A stretch of DNA of 64,000 bases from Mucilaginibacter conchicola (lineage in GTDB: Bacteria; Bacteroidota; Bacteroidia; Sphingobacteriales; Sphingobacteriaceae): positions 1,116,001 to 1,180,000 of the forward strand of contig NZ_QWDC01000001.1 in NCBI RefSeq assembly GCF_003432115.1. Reading direction: 5' to 3'. The notes under the pieces are model-generated. The model worked only from the letters and a program-made list of their open reading frames with translations, made no database searches and was not told the origin of the DNA. Every line of letters starts with the position of its first letter. Within the stretch, counting starts at the first letter, position 1. Made by a program: the position numbers and the translations under genes. Shown one piece after another: positions 35,996-45,204 of the stretch.

Positions 35996-37726
35996 TTAAT
36001 AACCAGGGTTTTGAAGCGTTTCTTTTGATTTTGCAACCTCAGCTGCGGGCAGCGGCCACAAGTATAAAGCACCTTTAAAACCATGTTTACGCACATTTAC
36101 GCGTTTGTATGCTTTTAAATTACCTGCACCATCGCGCTGTATCTCCATACCTGTAAACTGGGCATTTTGTGTATCGCCCAATAACCAACGGCGCACATCC
36201 CAAAAACGGTGGCCTTCAAATGCAAGCTCAATACGGCGCTCGTGCTGTATAACCTTGCGCATTTGATCTTTATTTAAGCCTGTTGGCAACGCAAACGGAA
36301 CAAGGCCGGCACGTTTTCTTATAGCCTCGATAGGTGCGTAAGCCTGTGCAGGGCCTTGCGATTCATTTATAGCTTCTGCGTAACTTAACAATACCTCGGC
36401 ATACCTTATCAAGGGGATGCAACGTGTAGTACTGTTGAATGAGTTAGGCACAGCCGCCGGATCAAGCATTTTAGCGCCATAATAGCCTGTTTTAGTACCC
36501 GAATAAATGGCATCGAGGCCTACACCCTGCCCGTTAACGGTATAAATATTTATCGGTGTTTGTGTAAGTGAGCTATTGGTGATCCAGGTAGATTGATCGC
36601 GAAGTACGGAGTATGCCAGGCGCGGGTCTCTGCCATCATACGGTTTATTAGGATCATAACCAGACGCCGGATCGGTAATATCTTTACCATTTGCCATCTG
36701 GAAAGCATCTACAAACTCCTGGTAAGGGAAACCACCACCCTTACCACCACGGGATGGCGGCAGATAAAGGCTTTCCAGGTCGTTGTTATTACCTTTCATT
36801 ACCTGGAAGATATACTCGTTATTATAGCGTTGTGTAAACACATACTGGAAACCATAACCAGGAGATGCATTATTTTCTTCAAGCTTGTATGTACCTTGAT
36901 CCATAACTGCTTTTGCTGCAGCCGCTGCCGTATCCCAACGCAGTTGCGACGGTGTAACGTGTCCAAGCAACTTTTTCAATTCCTGGTTACCGCCGGCCAT
37001 GTTATAAGGCATCTCTACAGAGGTATTCTCGGGGTTAAATAAAGGGCTTGCCGAGTACAGCAAAACGCGCATTTTTAAAGCCTTACAAGCACCGCCCGAT
37101 GCACGGCCGTAAGTTAATGCTGTTTGTACAGGCGGCAGTATCTTGGCAGCCTCGTCACACTCTGAGACGATATAATTTACGCATTCATCAAATGACGCGC
37201 GCTTTGCGCTAACCTTATCGTTATAGTTATAAACAGTATCGCCAACAAGTACTACGCCGCCATAATGCTTTAACAAGATAGAGTAATACCACGCCCGCAA
37301 AAAACGCGCCTCGGCAAGCACCTGGGTTTTAGTTAGCTGTTTAAGCGGCGCCTTCGGCAAGTTTTTCATAAACACGTTTACAGACCTTATTTGTGTGTAA
37401 CAAGTGTTATAAGCATCGTCAGAAACCGTGTTGGCATCAACCGAACCGTTGGCAAATGCAATCGGGGTGGTGGCACTGTTATCATAAGGCTCAGCCTCGT
37501 CTGATGCTATATCAAGGCCACCATTGGTAAACCTCTTGGAATCCTCACTAAATCCTATTTTAGAATAGATGTTAGACAGGAAGGCAATAGTTTTTGTACT
37601 ATCGCTAAATACCGCCTGCTCTGTAAGGTCGGTAGTTTGTGTCTGCCCCAAAAAATCTCCCTTTTTACAAGAGAAAAGAGCAAACCCTGCCGCAAATAAG
37701 AAGACAAATTTGTAGAGTTTCTTCAT
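35996..37726 (-). CDS. SusD/RagB family lipoprotein, first gene of its operon
   Basis: Protein of 576 residues with lipobox ALFSC (C20). SusD core and QHERRIELAFEGHRFWDVRRW near the C-terminus, final NPGY. Unlike standard order it has no susC directly upstream and starts the transcript, behind a very clear promoter/operator at 37798-37828. It is followed closely by DUF5004-like, DUF4961-like, susC, susD and susC genes. It may partner the unpaired SusC encoded at 26398-29535. Confidence 0.95.
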   Translation of the reverse strand: MKKLYKFVFLFAAGFALFSCKKGDFLGQTQTTDLTEQAVFSDSTKTIAFLSNIYSKIGFSEDSKRFTNGGLDIASDEAEPYDNSATTPIAFANGSVDANTVSDDAYNTCYTQIRSVNVFMKNLPKAPLKQLTKTQVLAEARFLRAWYYSILLKHYGGVVLVGDTVYNYNDKVSAKRASFDECVNYIVSECDEAAKILPPVQTALTYGRASGGACKALKMRVLLYSASPLFNPENTSVEMPYNMAGGNQELKKLLGHVTPSQLRWDTAAAAAKAVMDQGTYKLEENNASPGYGFQYVFTQRYNNEYIFQVMKGNNNDLESLYLPPSRGGKGGGFPYQEFVDAFQMANGKDITDPASGYDPNKPYDGRDPRLAYSVLRDQSTWITNSSLTQTPINIYTVNGQGVGLDAIYSGTKTGYYGAKMLDPAAVPNSFNSTTRCIPLIRYAEVLLSYAEAINESQGPAQAYAPIEAIRKRAGLVPFALPTGLNKDQMRKVIQHERRIELAFEGHRFWDVRRWLLGDTQNAQFTGMEIQRDGAGNLKAYKRVNVRKHGFKGALYLWPLPAAEVAKSKETLQNPGY

Positions 37727-37797
37727 ATCATAATTTAATCAAGGTACTAACAACCGGCAGGTAAAGGCTCACCCTTAGTTGGTTATAATTGGTATAT

Positions 37798-37828
37798 CAA
37801 ATTTAATCTATAAAAACGATTTAGCAAA
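37798..37828 (-). promoter_or_regulatory. susD promoter with LacI-type operator in the spacer
   Basis: Minus strand reads TTTG (37828-37825), a 19-nt spacer and TAAATTTG (37805-37798), an exact Bacteroidota promoter. The spacer begins CTAAATCGTTTTTA, so with the G from the -33 box the motif GCTAAATCGTTTTTA is present. This is the model case for the proposed repressor control. The promoter is about 72 nt before the susD ATG. Confidence 0.85.
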
Positions 37829-37881
37829 CTTTTTAAGAGGATTATTGTAAATAATGCAACTTTTTACAAATTTTTAATTCA

Positions 37882-37920
37882 AAGCCGTTTTTTTAGAAGA
37901 TTTTCAATTATAAACGGCTT
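37882..37920 (-). terminator. Inverted repeat after the CE1-like esterase gene
   Basis: AAGCCGTTT (37882-37890) and AAACGGCTT (37912-37920) form a 9-bp stem with a 21-nt loop between the esterase stop and the susD promoter. The minus-strand tail (TGAATTAAAAA) is poor in T, so it could be a weak terminator or only a stabilising hairpin. Confidence 0.45.
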
Positions 37921-37947
37921 AAAATACTAAGATTGCAACCCACTAAA

Positions 37948-38775
37948 TCAGTTTAGCTTATTAAAGTATCTTTGAAAGAACAACATCTGATAATTAACAG
38001 AGTTACTCCAATACTCCCAGGTGTGCCCACCCGGCCTTACAGTGTAATCATGAGGTATCTTAGCATCAAGCAGTTGCTGATGGAAGGCGTTATTTATCCC
38101 TGCAAAAAAATCGTCGCTGCCACAGTCAAAAATTATCTTTAATGCGCCTGGCTTTAGCTTACCTACCATGCCGGTAGCACTATGGTCTAACCAGCTTTTA
38201 GGGTCTTTATCATACTCGCCTAATATCTGCTTAATAGCAAAATCATTTTTATACGGGCGCAGATCCATACATCCGCTCATAGAGCCTACCGCGCCATAAA
38301 CGTCCTGGTGATTAATCCCCATAGTGATTGCACCGTGCCCGCCCATACTTAAACCGGTGATAGCCCTGCCGGTGCGATCTTTTACGGTTGAAAAATGACT
38401 GTCGATGTAAGCCACCAGTTCTTTAGATACATAAGTATCAAACATCCAGTAACTATTTACCGGGCTATCGATATACCAGCTGGCAAAAGCACCATCGGGG
38501 CAAACTATCAGGCAGTTATACCTATCGGCAAGGCCGGCAACCGCAGGGTCTTTGCTTATCCAATCGGCATAGTTGCCGCTAAAGCCGTGCAGCAAGTAAA
38601 CTACCGGGTAATTAGCTTTCTTTGAATATTTGGCTGGAGTGATCACTACCGCTTTAATATCACGGTTCATGATCTGGCTGTGTACCGTAACCGTATCAAC
38701 CTTTGCGGCCTGTGCGTTTAAGAAAAGGCAAAGTGCCGGTAAAATGATCAGTTTTTGTATTATTTGCTTAAGCAT
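37948..38775 (-). CDS. Exported alpha/beta-hydrolase esterase (CE1/esterase D-like)
   Basis: Protein of 275 residues with a signal peptide (to about 23). YLLHGFSGNYADW supplies the oxyanion region and GLSMGGHG the nucleophilic serine elbow. GGHTWEYW near the C-terminus contains the catalytic histidine. The family covers feruloyl and acetyl esterases and S-formylglutathione hydrolase; export favours de-esterification of a glycan. It lies 7 nt after the SGNH gene, in the same transcript. Confidence 0.9.
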   Translation of the reverse strand: MLKQIIQKLIILPALCLFLNAQAAKVDTVTVHSQIMNRDIKAVVITPAKYSKKANYPVVYLLHGFSGNYADWISKDPAVAGLADRYNCLIVCPDGAFASWYIDSPVNSYWMFDTYVSKELVAYIDSHFSTVKDRTGRAITGLSMGGHGAITMGINHQDVYGAVGSMSGCMDLRPYKNDFAIKQILGEYDKDPKSWLDHSATGMVGKLKPGALKIIFDCGSDDFFAGINNAFHQQLLDAKIPHDYTVRPGGHTWEYWSNSVNYQMLFFQRYFNKLN

Positions 38776-38782
38776 TGTAGGT

Positions 38783-40195
38783 TTAGTTGATACGTGTTAA
38801 TGATATTTTGCGGGTTACAGGCTTGTTTATTTTGTAGATCTGGTTTACCAATACATCCTGCTCCATCTGCCAGGCTTCCCTGATATTTTTATACTGAGAT
38901 AGTAGATAGCTTGGTTTATTGCCAGCAACAAAAATGTCTTTCTTAGCGCGCACGTTAACGGTGTCCATCGCCGCACGATTATCGGCATTAAGCAGGCCGC
39001 GCTCCAGCAATACGTTATATTCCATAAACGCATGGTTGCGCAGGCGGCGCTCAATTTCCCAGCGTTCCTCGTTCAGGTGCATTACCTGCATGGCCTGCTG
39101 GTATTGCGGCGTAGCAGTTTGCTCGGCAAGGTTAATACCCCGGCCCAGTTGGTCTGCAGACCATGCCCCTATCTTCTCTCCGTCAATACTTAACTGATAG
39201 CTGCCGCTTTGCAGATTTTTAACTGTTAGCATCTCGCGATCCAGTTCCTGAATAATAGGCGCTACTTTCACAGCTTCTGACTGGCGGCGTTTGTTGCCCC
39301 AACCATGCGAAACGGTATCTAACGGATAAGGCAATGATTTTGCCAGGTAATCAAAAGTGATGTTGTTGACATCGCCGGTTACTTTGCTGATCTTGCTGTT
39401 ATCGGCCTTTAATATTTGCTTAGATGCAGCATCAAGCTCAACATCCGCAACAGGTTTGTTAGCCAAGCCCTGTGCTTTAAGAAAAAGATAAGCCATCACC
39501 ATGTGGCCATCGTTATCCGGGTGGATACGATCATTAGGTGTTAAACTATAAGCCGGATTTTTCACCTGCTCGCGTTTGTTTATCTCGGTCATGGGGCGGT
39601 TAAAATCCACAAAACCCCAGTTGTTCTTTTGGGCAGCCTGTTGCTGAAACTCGGCCACTTTTAACAATGCTGCGCTTTTGCCACGGTAAATATTGTTTGG
39701 CGTAGCATAAGTAAACTCATCATAAGGCGACGACGCAATAAGGATGGGTTTTATCTCAGGGTGCTTTAACAATTTCGCCTCTATCTGGTGGTAGTATTTA
39801 TATGAGGTATCTAAACGGTTTTGCAAGGTTTGCTGTGCATCGTCACGAAACCACTCAAAATACCCCGTATCATTCATACCCCATGAAAGGGTTAACACCG
39901 TTGGGTGATGCACCATCACATCGGTATCAAACCGGCGGGCTATTTGCCTGGCAACATCGCCACCAATACCAATGTTGTAGCAAGTAATACGCATTTCGGG
40001 GAAGTGCGTCATGTAATACAGCCATATATACGAGTGGTAATGCCCGCCATCGGTAATGCTGTTGCCTACAAAAGCTACCCTATCGCCGTTTTTAAACGGG
40101 GCCACATTTTGTGATTGCGCGCTTGCCCCCACGCTCATTAAAGCCGCCCCTGCGCATAGCAGCGTTCTTTTCCAAAATCCCGATCTCTTTTTCAC
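38783..40195 (-). CDS. SGNH/GDSL hydrolase with C-terminal extension (copy 1)
   Basis: Begins with a GTG codon (40195-40193). Protein of 470 residues, signal to about 27. SGNH blocks: nucleophile S46 in FVGNSITDGGH, GIGGD (77-81), GMNDTGY with N108, and the D222/H225 pair in DRIHP. This is the catalytic set of carbohydrate O-acetyl esterases. The extra 220 residues after the SGNH fold are shared with the paralogue at 45185-46606. Transcribed 59 nt after GH92 copy 2 and 7 nt before the CE1-like esterase. Confidence 0.88.
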   Translation of the reverse strand: MKKRSGFWKRTLLCAGAALMSVGASAQSQNVAPFKNGDRVAFVGNSITDGGHYHSYIWLYYMTHFPEMRITCYNIGIGGDVARQIARRFDTDVMVHHPTVLTLSWGMNDTGYFEWFRDDAQQTLQNRLDTSYKYYHQIEAKLLKHPEIKPILIASSPYDEFTYATPNNIYRGKSAALLKVAEFQQQAAQKNNWGFVDFNRPMTEINKREQVKNPAYSLTPNDRIHPDNDGHMVMAYLFLKAQGLANKPVADVELDAASKQILKADNSKISKVTGDVNNITFDYLAKSLPYPLDTVSHGWGNKRRQSEAVKVAPIIQELDREMLTVKNLQSGSYQLSIDGEKIGAWSADQLGRGINLAEQTATPQYQQAMQVMHLNEERWEIERRLRNHAFMEYNVLLERGLLNADNRAAMDTVNVRAKKDIFVAGNKPSYLLSQYKNIREAWQMEQDVLVNQIYKINKPVTRKISLTRIN

Positions 40196-40204
40196 TTTAT
40201 CCGG

Positions 40205-40216
40205 TTAATCGTTTTA
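40205..40216 (-). promoter_or_regulatory. Degenerate LacI-type site before SGNH copy 1
   Basis: Minus strand reads TAAAACGATTAA, differing by one base from the TAAAnCGnTTTA core and lacking the flanking GC. It is 9 nt before the GTG start. No promoter boxes seen, so it may be chance. Confidence 0.3.
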
Positions 40217-40254
40217 GTTATTTTATCTGAGCAGCCAATGCTGATCATTTTGGT

Positions 40255-42567
40255 TTAGTTTAATATTCCCCAGGTTTTTGACGGCGTACTGCCCATTACC
40301 AGTTTCAGCGTACCGCCGGCAGTGATATCGGCATAATCAATAAAGCACTTGTGGTAAGGCTTGCCGTTAAGCTCGGCACTTTGTATGTACACATTTTTGG
40401 CCGAGTTATTTTGTGCGATGATGGTAAAGCTTTTGCCTTTTGCGTACTTGCTATCCAGCGCAACGGTCACTTTATTAAAAACCGGACTGGTAATTTCCTG
40501 CCTTGTATCGCCCGGGCAAACAGGGTGCAAGCCCATGGCCGAAAGGATATACCACGCCGACATCTGGCCAACATCTTCGTTACCTACCAAACCTTCAACA
40601 CTGTTGTGGTAAGCGCGGGCGCAGATAGCGCGTGTCCATTTCTGGGTTAGCCATGGCGTCCCCAATCGGTTAAACAGGTATGGCACGTGATGCACGGGTT
40701 CATTGGCGTGGTTGTAGTAATCGTTCCACATCATATCCTGAGGCGTTTTGGCAAAGAAGCTTTCCAGATCGGCAATTACTTTTGCCTTGCCGCCCATCAG
40801 TTTTACCATACCGTCTACATCCTGCGGAACAAACCAGCCCTGCTGATATGGGTTACTCTCGATACTGCCGTACCACTGCTTCAAACGGCCTTCGGCAGGC
40901 CATGGCAACCAGTTGCCGTCCTTATCTTTAGGCCTAAACCAGCCTTTATCGTTATCAAATATGTTTTTGTACGATGCCGAGCGGGCCATGTATTTTTCGT
41001 AGCCCTTATCGTCACCTGCTGCTTTGGCTAATTGCGCGGCACACCAATCGGTATAAGCATACTCTAAGGTGTAAGAAATGCTCAATGGCTCGGGCGTGAA
41101 GCCTTTTTCGCCGTTGCCAAATTTCTCAACTGAATTTGCTGACAGTTCATAAGCCTTCTGCAGATCATACCCGCGGATACCTTTCGCGTACGCATCGGCA
41201 ATTACCGATACGGCGGGGTTGCCCAGCATACAGCCGCTATAGGCGTTTAAAAGCTCCCAACGTTCCAGATAATTGCGGTCTTTTTCCTGTGCAAGGGTAA
41301 CGAGCGAGTTGATCTCATCATTAACCAGGCTTGGGTTGATGATGCTTTGCAGCGGCATCTGGCTGCGGAAAACATCCCAGCCGCTAAATATGGTGCGTTT
41401 TTTAAATGCTGTTGAATGGTGCGCTTTGCCATCGCCACCCGGGTACTGGCCGTCAACATCGGTAATAATACGAGGATCGAGCATGCTGTGGTACATAGCC
41501 GTGTAGAAAACTACTTTCTCCTCGCGGGTGCCACCCTCTATTTTAACTTTAGATAAGGCCGCGTTCCATAAAGCTACAGCCTTTTGATGCACAGCATCAA
41601 AGTTCCAATTCGTAATCTCTTTTGCCAGGTTATTACGTGCGCCTTCAACGCTAACGAATGAGATACCGGCTTTCATCAATACCGCTTCGTTGGCTTTGGT
41701 GGTAAACTCGGTATAGAAACCCAAATGTTTGCCTTCTTTCTCTTTAGCACCTTTTAAAACGGTTGCCTGCGCAACGCGGGCCTGGTATTTGGCTGATGTT
41801 ACATCTTCCAGCTTGCGGGCCCAGTCGTTAGGGATATCGGCGCTCCAGATGCCATAGTTCTTTAATGGCTTGCTAAACTCAGCATGGAAATAAACGGTGT
41901 AATCGGCATGGCCTTCGCCGTTGCCCCAGCCGCCGCCATCGGGCGTGCATTTCATCCAACCCTCAATGGTGTGGTCGTTTATCACCTTAACATATTGTAA
42001 TGACGAGGTGCCGCCTACCCTGCGGGCCAAATCTATCTGCATGCGCGATTGTTTGTTTTGCGGGAAGGTAAAACGCAAAATGCCGCTATGCGGCGCAACC
42101 GTCATCTCGGCTTTTACTTTATTGGCAAGCGCTACCGAATAGTAACCCGCCAACGCTTTTTCTGTTGATTTAATAAACCCGCTGCGGTATCCACCAACGG
42201 GATTCTTCAGCGTACCTGCACTGGTGTGCAGTTTGCCTGTGGTAGGCATCACCAGGAAATTTCCCAGATCACCACCCCAGCCTGCGCCGCTCATCTGCGT
42301 AAAAGCGAAACCTTCAATGCTGGTATGCTCGTGACTGTAGCCCGGCGCATTATCGCCGCCGGTAATAGTATTGGGGCTAACCTGCACCATGCCGAAAGGC
42401 ACATCGGCACCAGGGAACGTTTTGCCTAAACCATGGTAAACACCAGCGGCAGCGGTGCTTGTACTGGCCCCTATAAAAGGGTTAACATAACCTGCAGGTG
42501 CCTGCGCATAAACCGAAGCACTGCACAAAAAAGCGGCAGAAAAAGCTAAAAGATATTTAAGTTTCAT
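40255..42567 (-). CDS. Glycoside hydrolase family 92 alpha-mannosidase (copy 2, divergent)
   Basis: Exported protein of 770 residues (signal to about 21). Aligning with copy 1 puts the catalytic acid at E570, but the surrounding block is ESNPYQQGWF instead of EGNAWHW, and the general-base block is GNEDVGQMSAWY, with N663 in place of the first Asp and D665 kept. This combination marks another GH92 subgroup, so the two copies probably cut different mannosidic linkages or a modified mannose. The gene has its own promoter with a LacI-type operator. Confidence 0.92.
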   Translation of the reverse strand: MKLKYLLAFSAAFLCSASVYAQAPAGYVNPFIGASTSTAAAGVYHGLGKTFPGADVPFGMVQVSPNTITGGDNAPGYSHEHTSIEGFAFTQMSGAGWGGDLGNFLVMPTTGKLHTSAGTLKNPVGGYRSGFIKSTEKALAGYYSVALANKVKAEMTVAPHSGILRFTFPQNKQSRMQIDLARRVGGTSSLQYVKVINDHTIEGWMKCTPDGGGWGNGEGHADYTVYFHAEFSKPLKNYGIWSADIPNDWARKLEDVTSAKYQARVAQATVLKGAKEKEGKHLGFYTEFTTKANEAVLMKAGISFVSVEGARNNLAKEITNWNFDAVHQKAVALWNAALSKVKIEGGTREEKVVFYTAMYHSMLDPRIITDVDGQYPGGDGKAHHSTAFKKRTIFSGWDVFRSQMPLQSIINPSLVNDEINSLVTLAQEKDRNYLERWELLNAYSGCMLGNPAVSVIADAYAKGIRGYDLQKAYELSANSVEKFGNGEKGFTPEPLSISYTLEYAYTDWCAAQLAKAAGDDKGYEKYMARSASYKNIFDNDKGWFRPKDKDGNWLPWPAEGRLKQWYGSIESNPYQQGWFVPQDVDGMVKLMGGKAKVIADLESFFAKTPQDMMWNDYYNHANEPVHHVPYLFNRLGTPWLTQKWTRAICARAYHNSVEGLVGNEDVGQMSAWYILSAMGLHPVCPGDTRQEITSPVFNKVTVALDSKYAKGKSFTIIAQNNSAKNVYIQSAELNGKPYHKCFIDYADITAGGTLKLVMGSTPSKTWGILN

Positions 42568-42615
42568 CAGTTCGTATCAGGTAAGGGAGCCAAAAACTCC
42601 CATAATTGGCGAACA

Positions 42616-42645
42616 CAAATTTATCAATTAAAACGTTTTAGCAAA
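42616..42645 (-). promoter_or_regulatory. GH92 copy 2 promoter with LacI-type operator
   Basis: Minus strand: TTTG (42645-42642), 18-nt spacer, TAAATTTG (42623-42616). The spacer contains the perfect palindrome TAAAACGTTTTA (42640-42629), preceded by GC. Same build as the susD promoter. It ends 48 nt before the GH92 ATG. Confidence 0.85.
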
Positions 42646-42675
42646 ATTTATTTCAATTGATTGAAAATTTGCAGG

Positions 42676-45204
42676 CTACAATTGGAACCTCACCGTACGG
42701 AAACCCATCTTAGGCACATCAAAACTTAGCTGTTTACTATCGCCTGTTGTTTTGGCGGGTTGTAGTTGCTTCACTACCCTTCCATCCAACTCAACCAGAC
42801 CGGCTGTTTTGAACTTAAATTTCGTAATGATGCTCTTCGTTCCGCTGATGCCTTCAGCATTAAAAAAACGGATATCCACATATCCTGCACCTGCAGTGGC
42901 GGATGACAGGCTAAGCCCCGAGTTATCCGCATCTATCAATGAGCGCGTGTCAGCAGCACCATTGCCAAGTACCGCTTTCAAAGGTTCGTTCCATCCTGCA
43001 GAAAGCGACCAAATGCCTGCTTTATCCCATGTACCTTTATGCGGCACTATGGCGTAACGGATGGTTGTAGGGCCATCAGTAAAATAATCTCTGCCCCAAA
43101 GCCCCATGCCCGAGTATTGGGTAACCAAACCAAGTGGGAAGTTCTCACCATGCGTGTAGCTGGTGGTATGGTCGGTAAGCAGTGCCATGCCGTATTCTCC
43201 GCGGGTATCCGTCACATCAACCCAGTTTAGGATAACGTTGTTTTTGATGCCGTCCCAGCTATTAAAGAATGTATTTTTCAGTTTACTCTCAGTCACCTCA
43301 AACGGGGCGTTCTTGTAAACTTTTTGTCCGGCCAGGTTCAGCGGGAAAACGGTTACCAGTTTGTTGCTATCGTTATAAAAAGGCTTTTTATAATCCGTCC
43401 ATTTATAGTTCTTGCGGTCAACATCCTCACCTACCCCAACATTCTTTTTCCAGTCGATATTTACCTGCAGATCTACCACCGACGAGCCTTGCGACAGGGC
43501 GATGGTCTGCGTAAATGCCGTACCGGCGATGGTTCCCTTCACCTGTACAACAGAGCGTAGGGCACCATTCTCAATTACCTCTACCTGTGCCGCTTCATCC
43601 ATAGACTTTTTCAACCCGCCATCATTATAAAAATTACCGCGCAGGGTGTTAAAGCCATTACGGTTAGCTTTATCTACCATCTCCTTACCATACTTTTTAA
43701 AGATAAGGCTGGTAATGCTGCCGCCCTTTTTGGGGTCGATGATGAGTTTGTATAGATCTGATTCTAACTGTATTTTACCATCGTTCAATTTTGTACCGAT
43801 GCTTTTAGAGGTCTTTGCGCCACCTTCTGCCAAACTATAGGTCTGATAGCCAAAAGCAGGGACAGATGCGTTGATCAGCAAGCTATCTTTTACCATTTGT
43901 GAAGCAACCGTCTTACCCGCTGCATTTTTTATCACAATGTTCTTACCCTGCAATTGCGACGGGATAGCGACAGTCACCAAACCCGTTCTGCCTTTGCCCT
44001 GCGTATTTAAAACAGTCACGGAATTACCTTTTGAGAGCGATGAACCATTAGTAATATCATCTGAGAGGTGATTGGTATTACCCGTCCAGCTGATCACTTT
44101 ATCTGCCCAGGTATCGCCTTTACTACCGTTGTAGGGCACTATCCAGCAATCGTGGTGTTGGGATAGCAATAGTGTGCGCCACGCACTGTCGACCGAGGCA
44201 GACGGCCACGCCGCCCCGTTGGTTAGTTTATTGATAACGGCAACTTTCTCGGCCCTTAAAATATTGTTCTCGGCAGCACGCACGCGTTGTGCAATTTTCT
44301 GCGTCACCTGCGATCCCCAAACCAAGCTCACCAGAATATCTTCCTGGCTAACCTTCCAATCTGTGCGTTTATCTTTTGGTACAACCGTTTCAAAATAGTT
44401 GCGCCAGGTGGTGTAAGTATTTTTTTGGCCTGCGCTATCCGCCTTGCCCAGGAAAGGGCCGCCTTTCCAGCCCGCATCCTGCAGGGTCATACCTATGGGG
44501 TTGGCCATACCATATTTGCGGGCAGCGTTGATGTATTTAGGCGAGTTATTCCAGGCAATGGTTTGCCAGGTTGATTTTGGCTCCAGTTCCTCAACCGCAT
44601 AACGTGGCGAGGCGATGATAGTGCTGCCATCAGGACCAATCCAGTTCACCAATTCGCCGCCAAAGGCACGGGTGTAACCACCAAAACATGTATTGGGGTT
44701 CTTTAACGATGCATATTTAAAGCCGTACGAACTCAGGATCCCCGGCAGGGCATTTGTAAAACATGGCTCCTCAGACGAGTAACTGCTGAACTTTATGCCG
44801 GGGAAATACCCGCGCAGTTTCTGCATACCATAACCTAACTGCCTGATAATGCTTTCGCCTTCAATATTGTACATATAAGGCTGCCCGTAAGCCGGACTAA
44901 CATATTCTATCCGCCCATTGGCCGACTGATCTTTCATCAGCGCCGCGAACTCTGCAAAAGCCTTCGGGTCAACTTTCGATGCCCTGTCCCAGGTCTCGGG
45001 TTCAATCTCGAGGTTTATTTTCCAGAAGGGCTGCTTATTCAGCATATCCACCATAAAGCGGGTATTCCAGTCGGGGTAATGGCCCCAAACACCGCCGTGG
45101 TAGCCATCGATATACCAAGCCTGCTGCGCCGACGCGCTTAACCCTGCCGATAGCATAATACCGGTTAATAATGCTTTAAACTTTCTATTTCTGCGTAAGT
45201 ACAT
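42676..45204 (-). CDS. Divergent GH38-like putative alpha-mannosidase
   Basis: Exported protein of 842 residues (signal to about 26). Size, fold order and the block LLLSQHHDCWIVPYNG (H350-H351-D352) resemble GH38, as does a long beta-rich C-terminal half. The usual N-terminal zinc motif HxD is replaced by HGG (36-38, in DGYHGGVWGHYP), and the region of the normal nucleophile Asp reads SSYSSEEPCFTNALP with E145-E146. The enzyme may use another residue or metal, or act on another substrate. Its start overlaps the end of the upstream SGNH gene by 20 nt, which suggests translational coupling. Confidence 0.65.
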   Translation of the reverse strand: MYLRRNRKFKALLTGIMLSAGLSASAQQAWYIDGYHGGVWGHYPDWNTRFMVDMLNKQPFWKINLEIEPETWDRASKVDPKAFAEFAALMKDQSANGRIEYVSPAYGQPYMYNIEGESIIRQLGYGMQKLRGYFPGIKFSSYSSEEPCFTNALPGILSSYGFKYASLKNPNTCFGGYTRAFGGELVNWIGPDGSTIIASPRYAVEELEPKSTWQTIAWNNSPKYINAARKYGMANPIGMTLQDAGWKGGPFLGKADSAGQKNTYTTWRNYFETVVPKDKRTDWKVSQEDILVSLVWGSQVTQKIAQRVRAAENNILRAEKVAVINKLTNGAAWPSASVDSAWRTLLLSQHHDCWIVPYNGSKGDTWADKVISWTGNTNHLSDDITNGSSLSKGNSVTVLNTQGKGRTGLVTVAIPSQLQGKNIVIKNAAGKTVASQMVKDSLLINASVPAFGYQTYSLAEGGAKTSKSIGTKLNDGKIQLESDLYKLIIDPKKGGSITSLIFKKYGKEMVDKANRNGFNTLRGNFYNDGGLKKSMDEAAQVEVIENGALRSVVQVKGTIAGTAFTQTIALSQGSSVVDLQVNIDWKKNVGVGEDVDRKNYKWTDYKKPFYNDSNKLVTVFPLNLAGQKVYKNAPFEVTESKLKNTFFNSWDGIKNNVILNWVDVTDTRGEYGMALLTDHTTSYTHGENFPLGLVTQYSGMGLWGRDYFTDGPTTIRYAIVPHKGTWDKAGIWSLSAGWNEPLKAVLGNGAADTRSLIDADNSGLSLSSATAGAGYVDIRFFNAEGISGTKSIITKFKFKTAGLVELDGRVVKQLQPAKTTGDSKQLSFDVPKMGFRTVRFQL

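Noticed and set aside
36593..37042. A 149-codon open frame antisense to susD
   Set aside because: The susD frame is complete with lipobox and C-terminal signature; the antisense frame has no family features.
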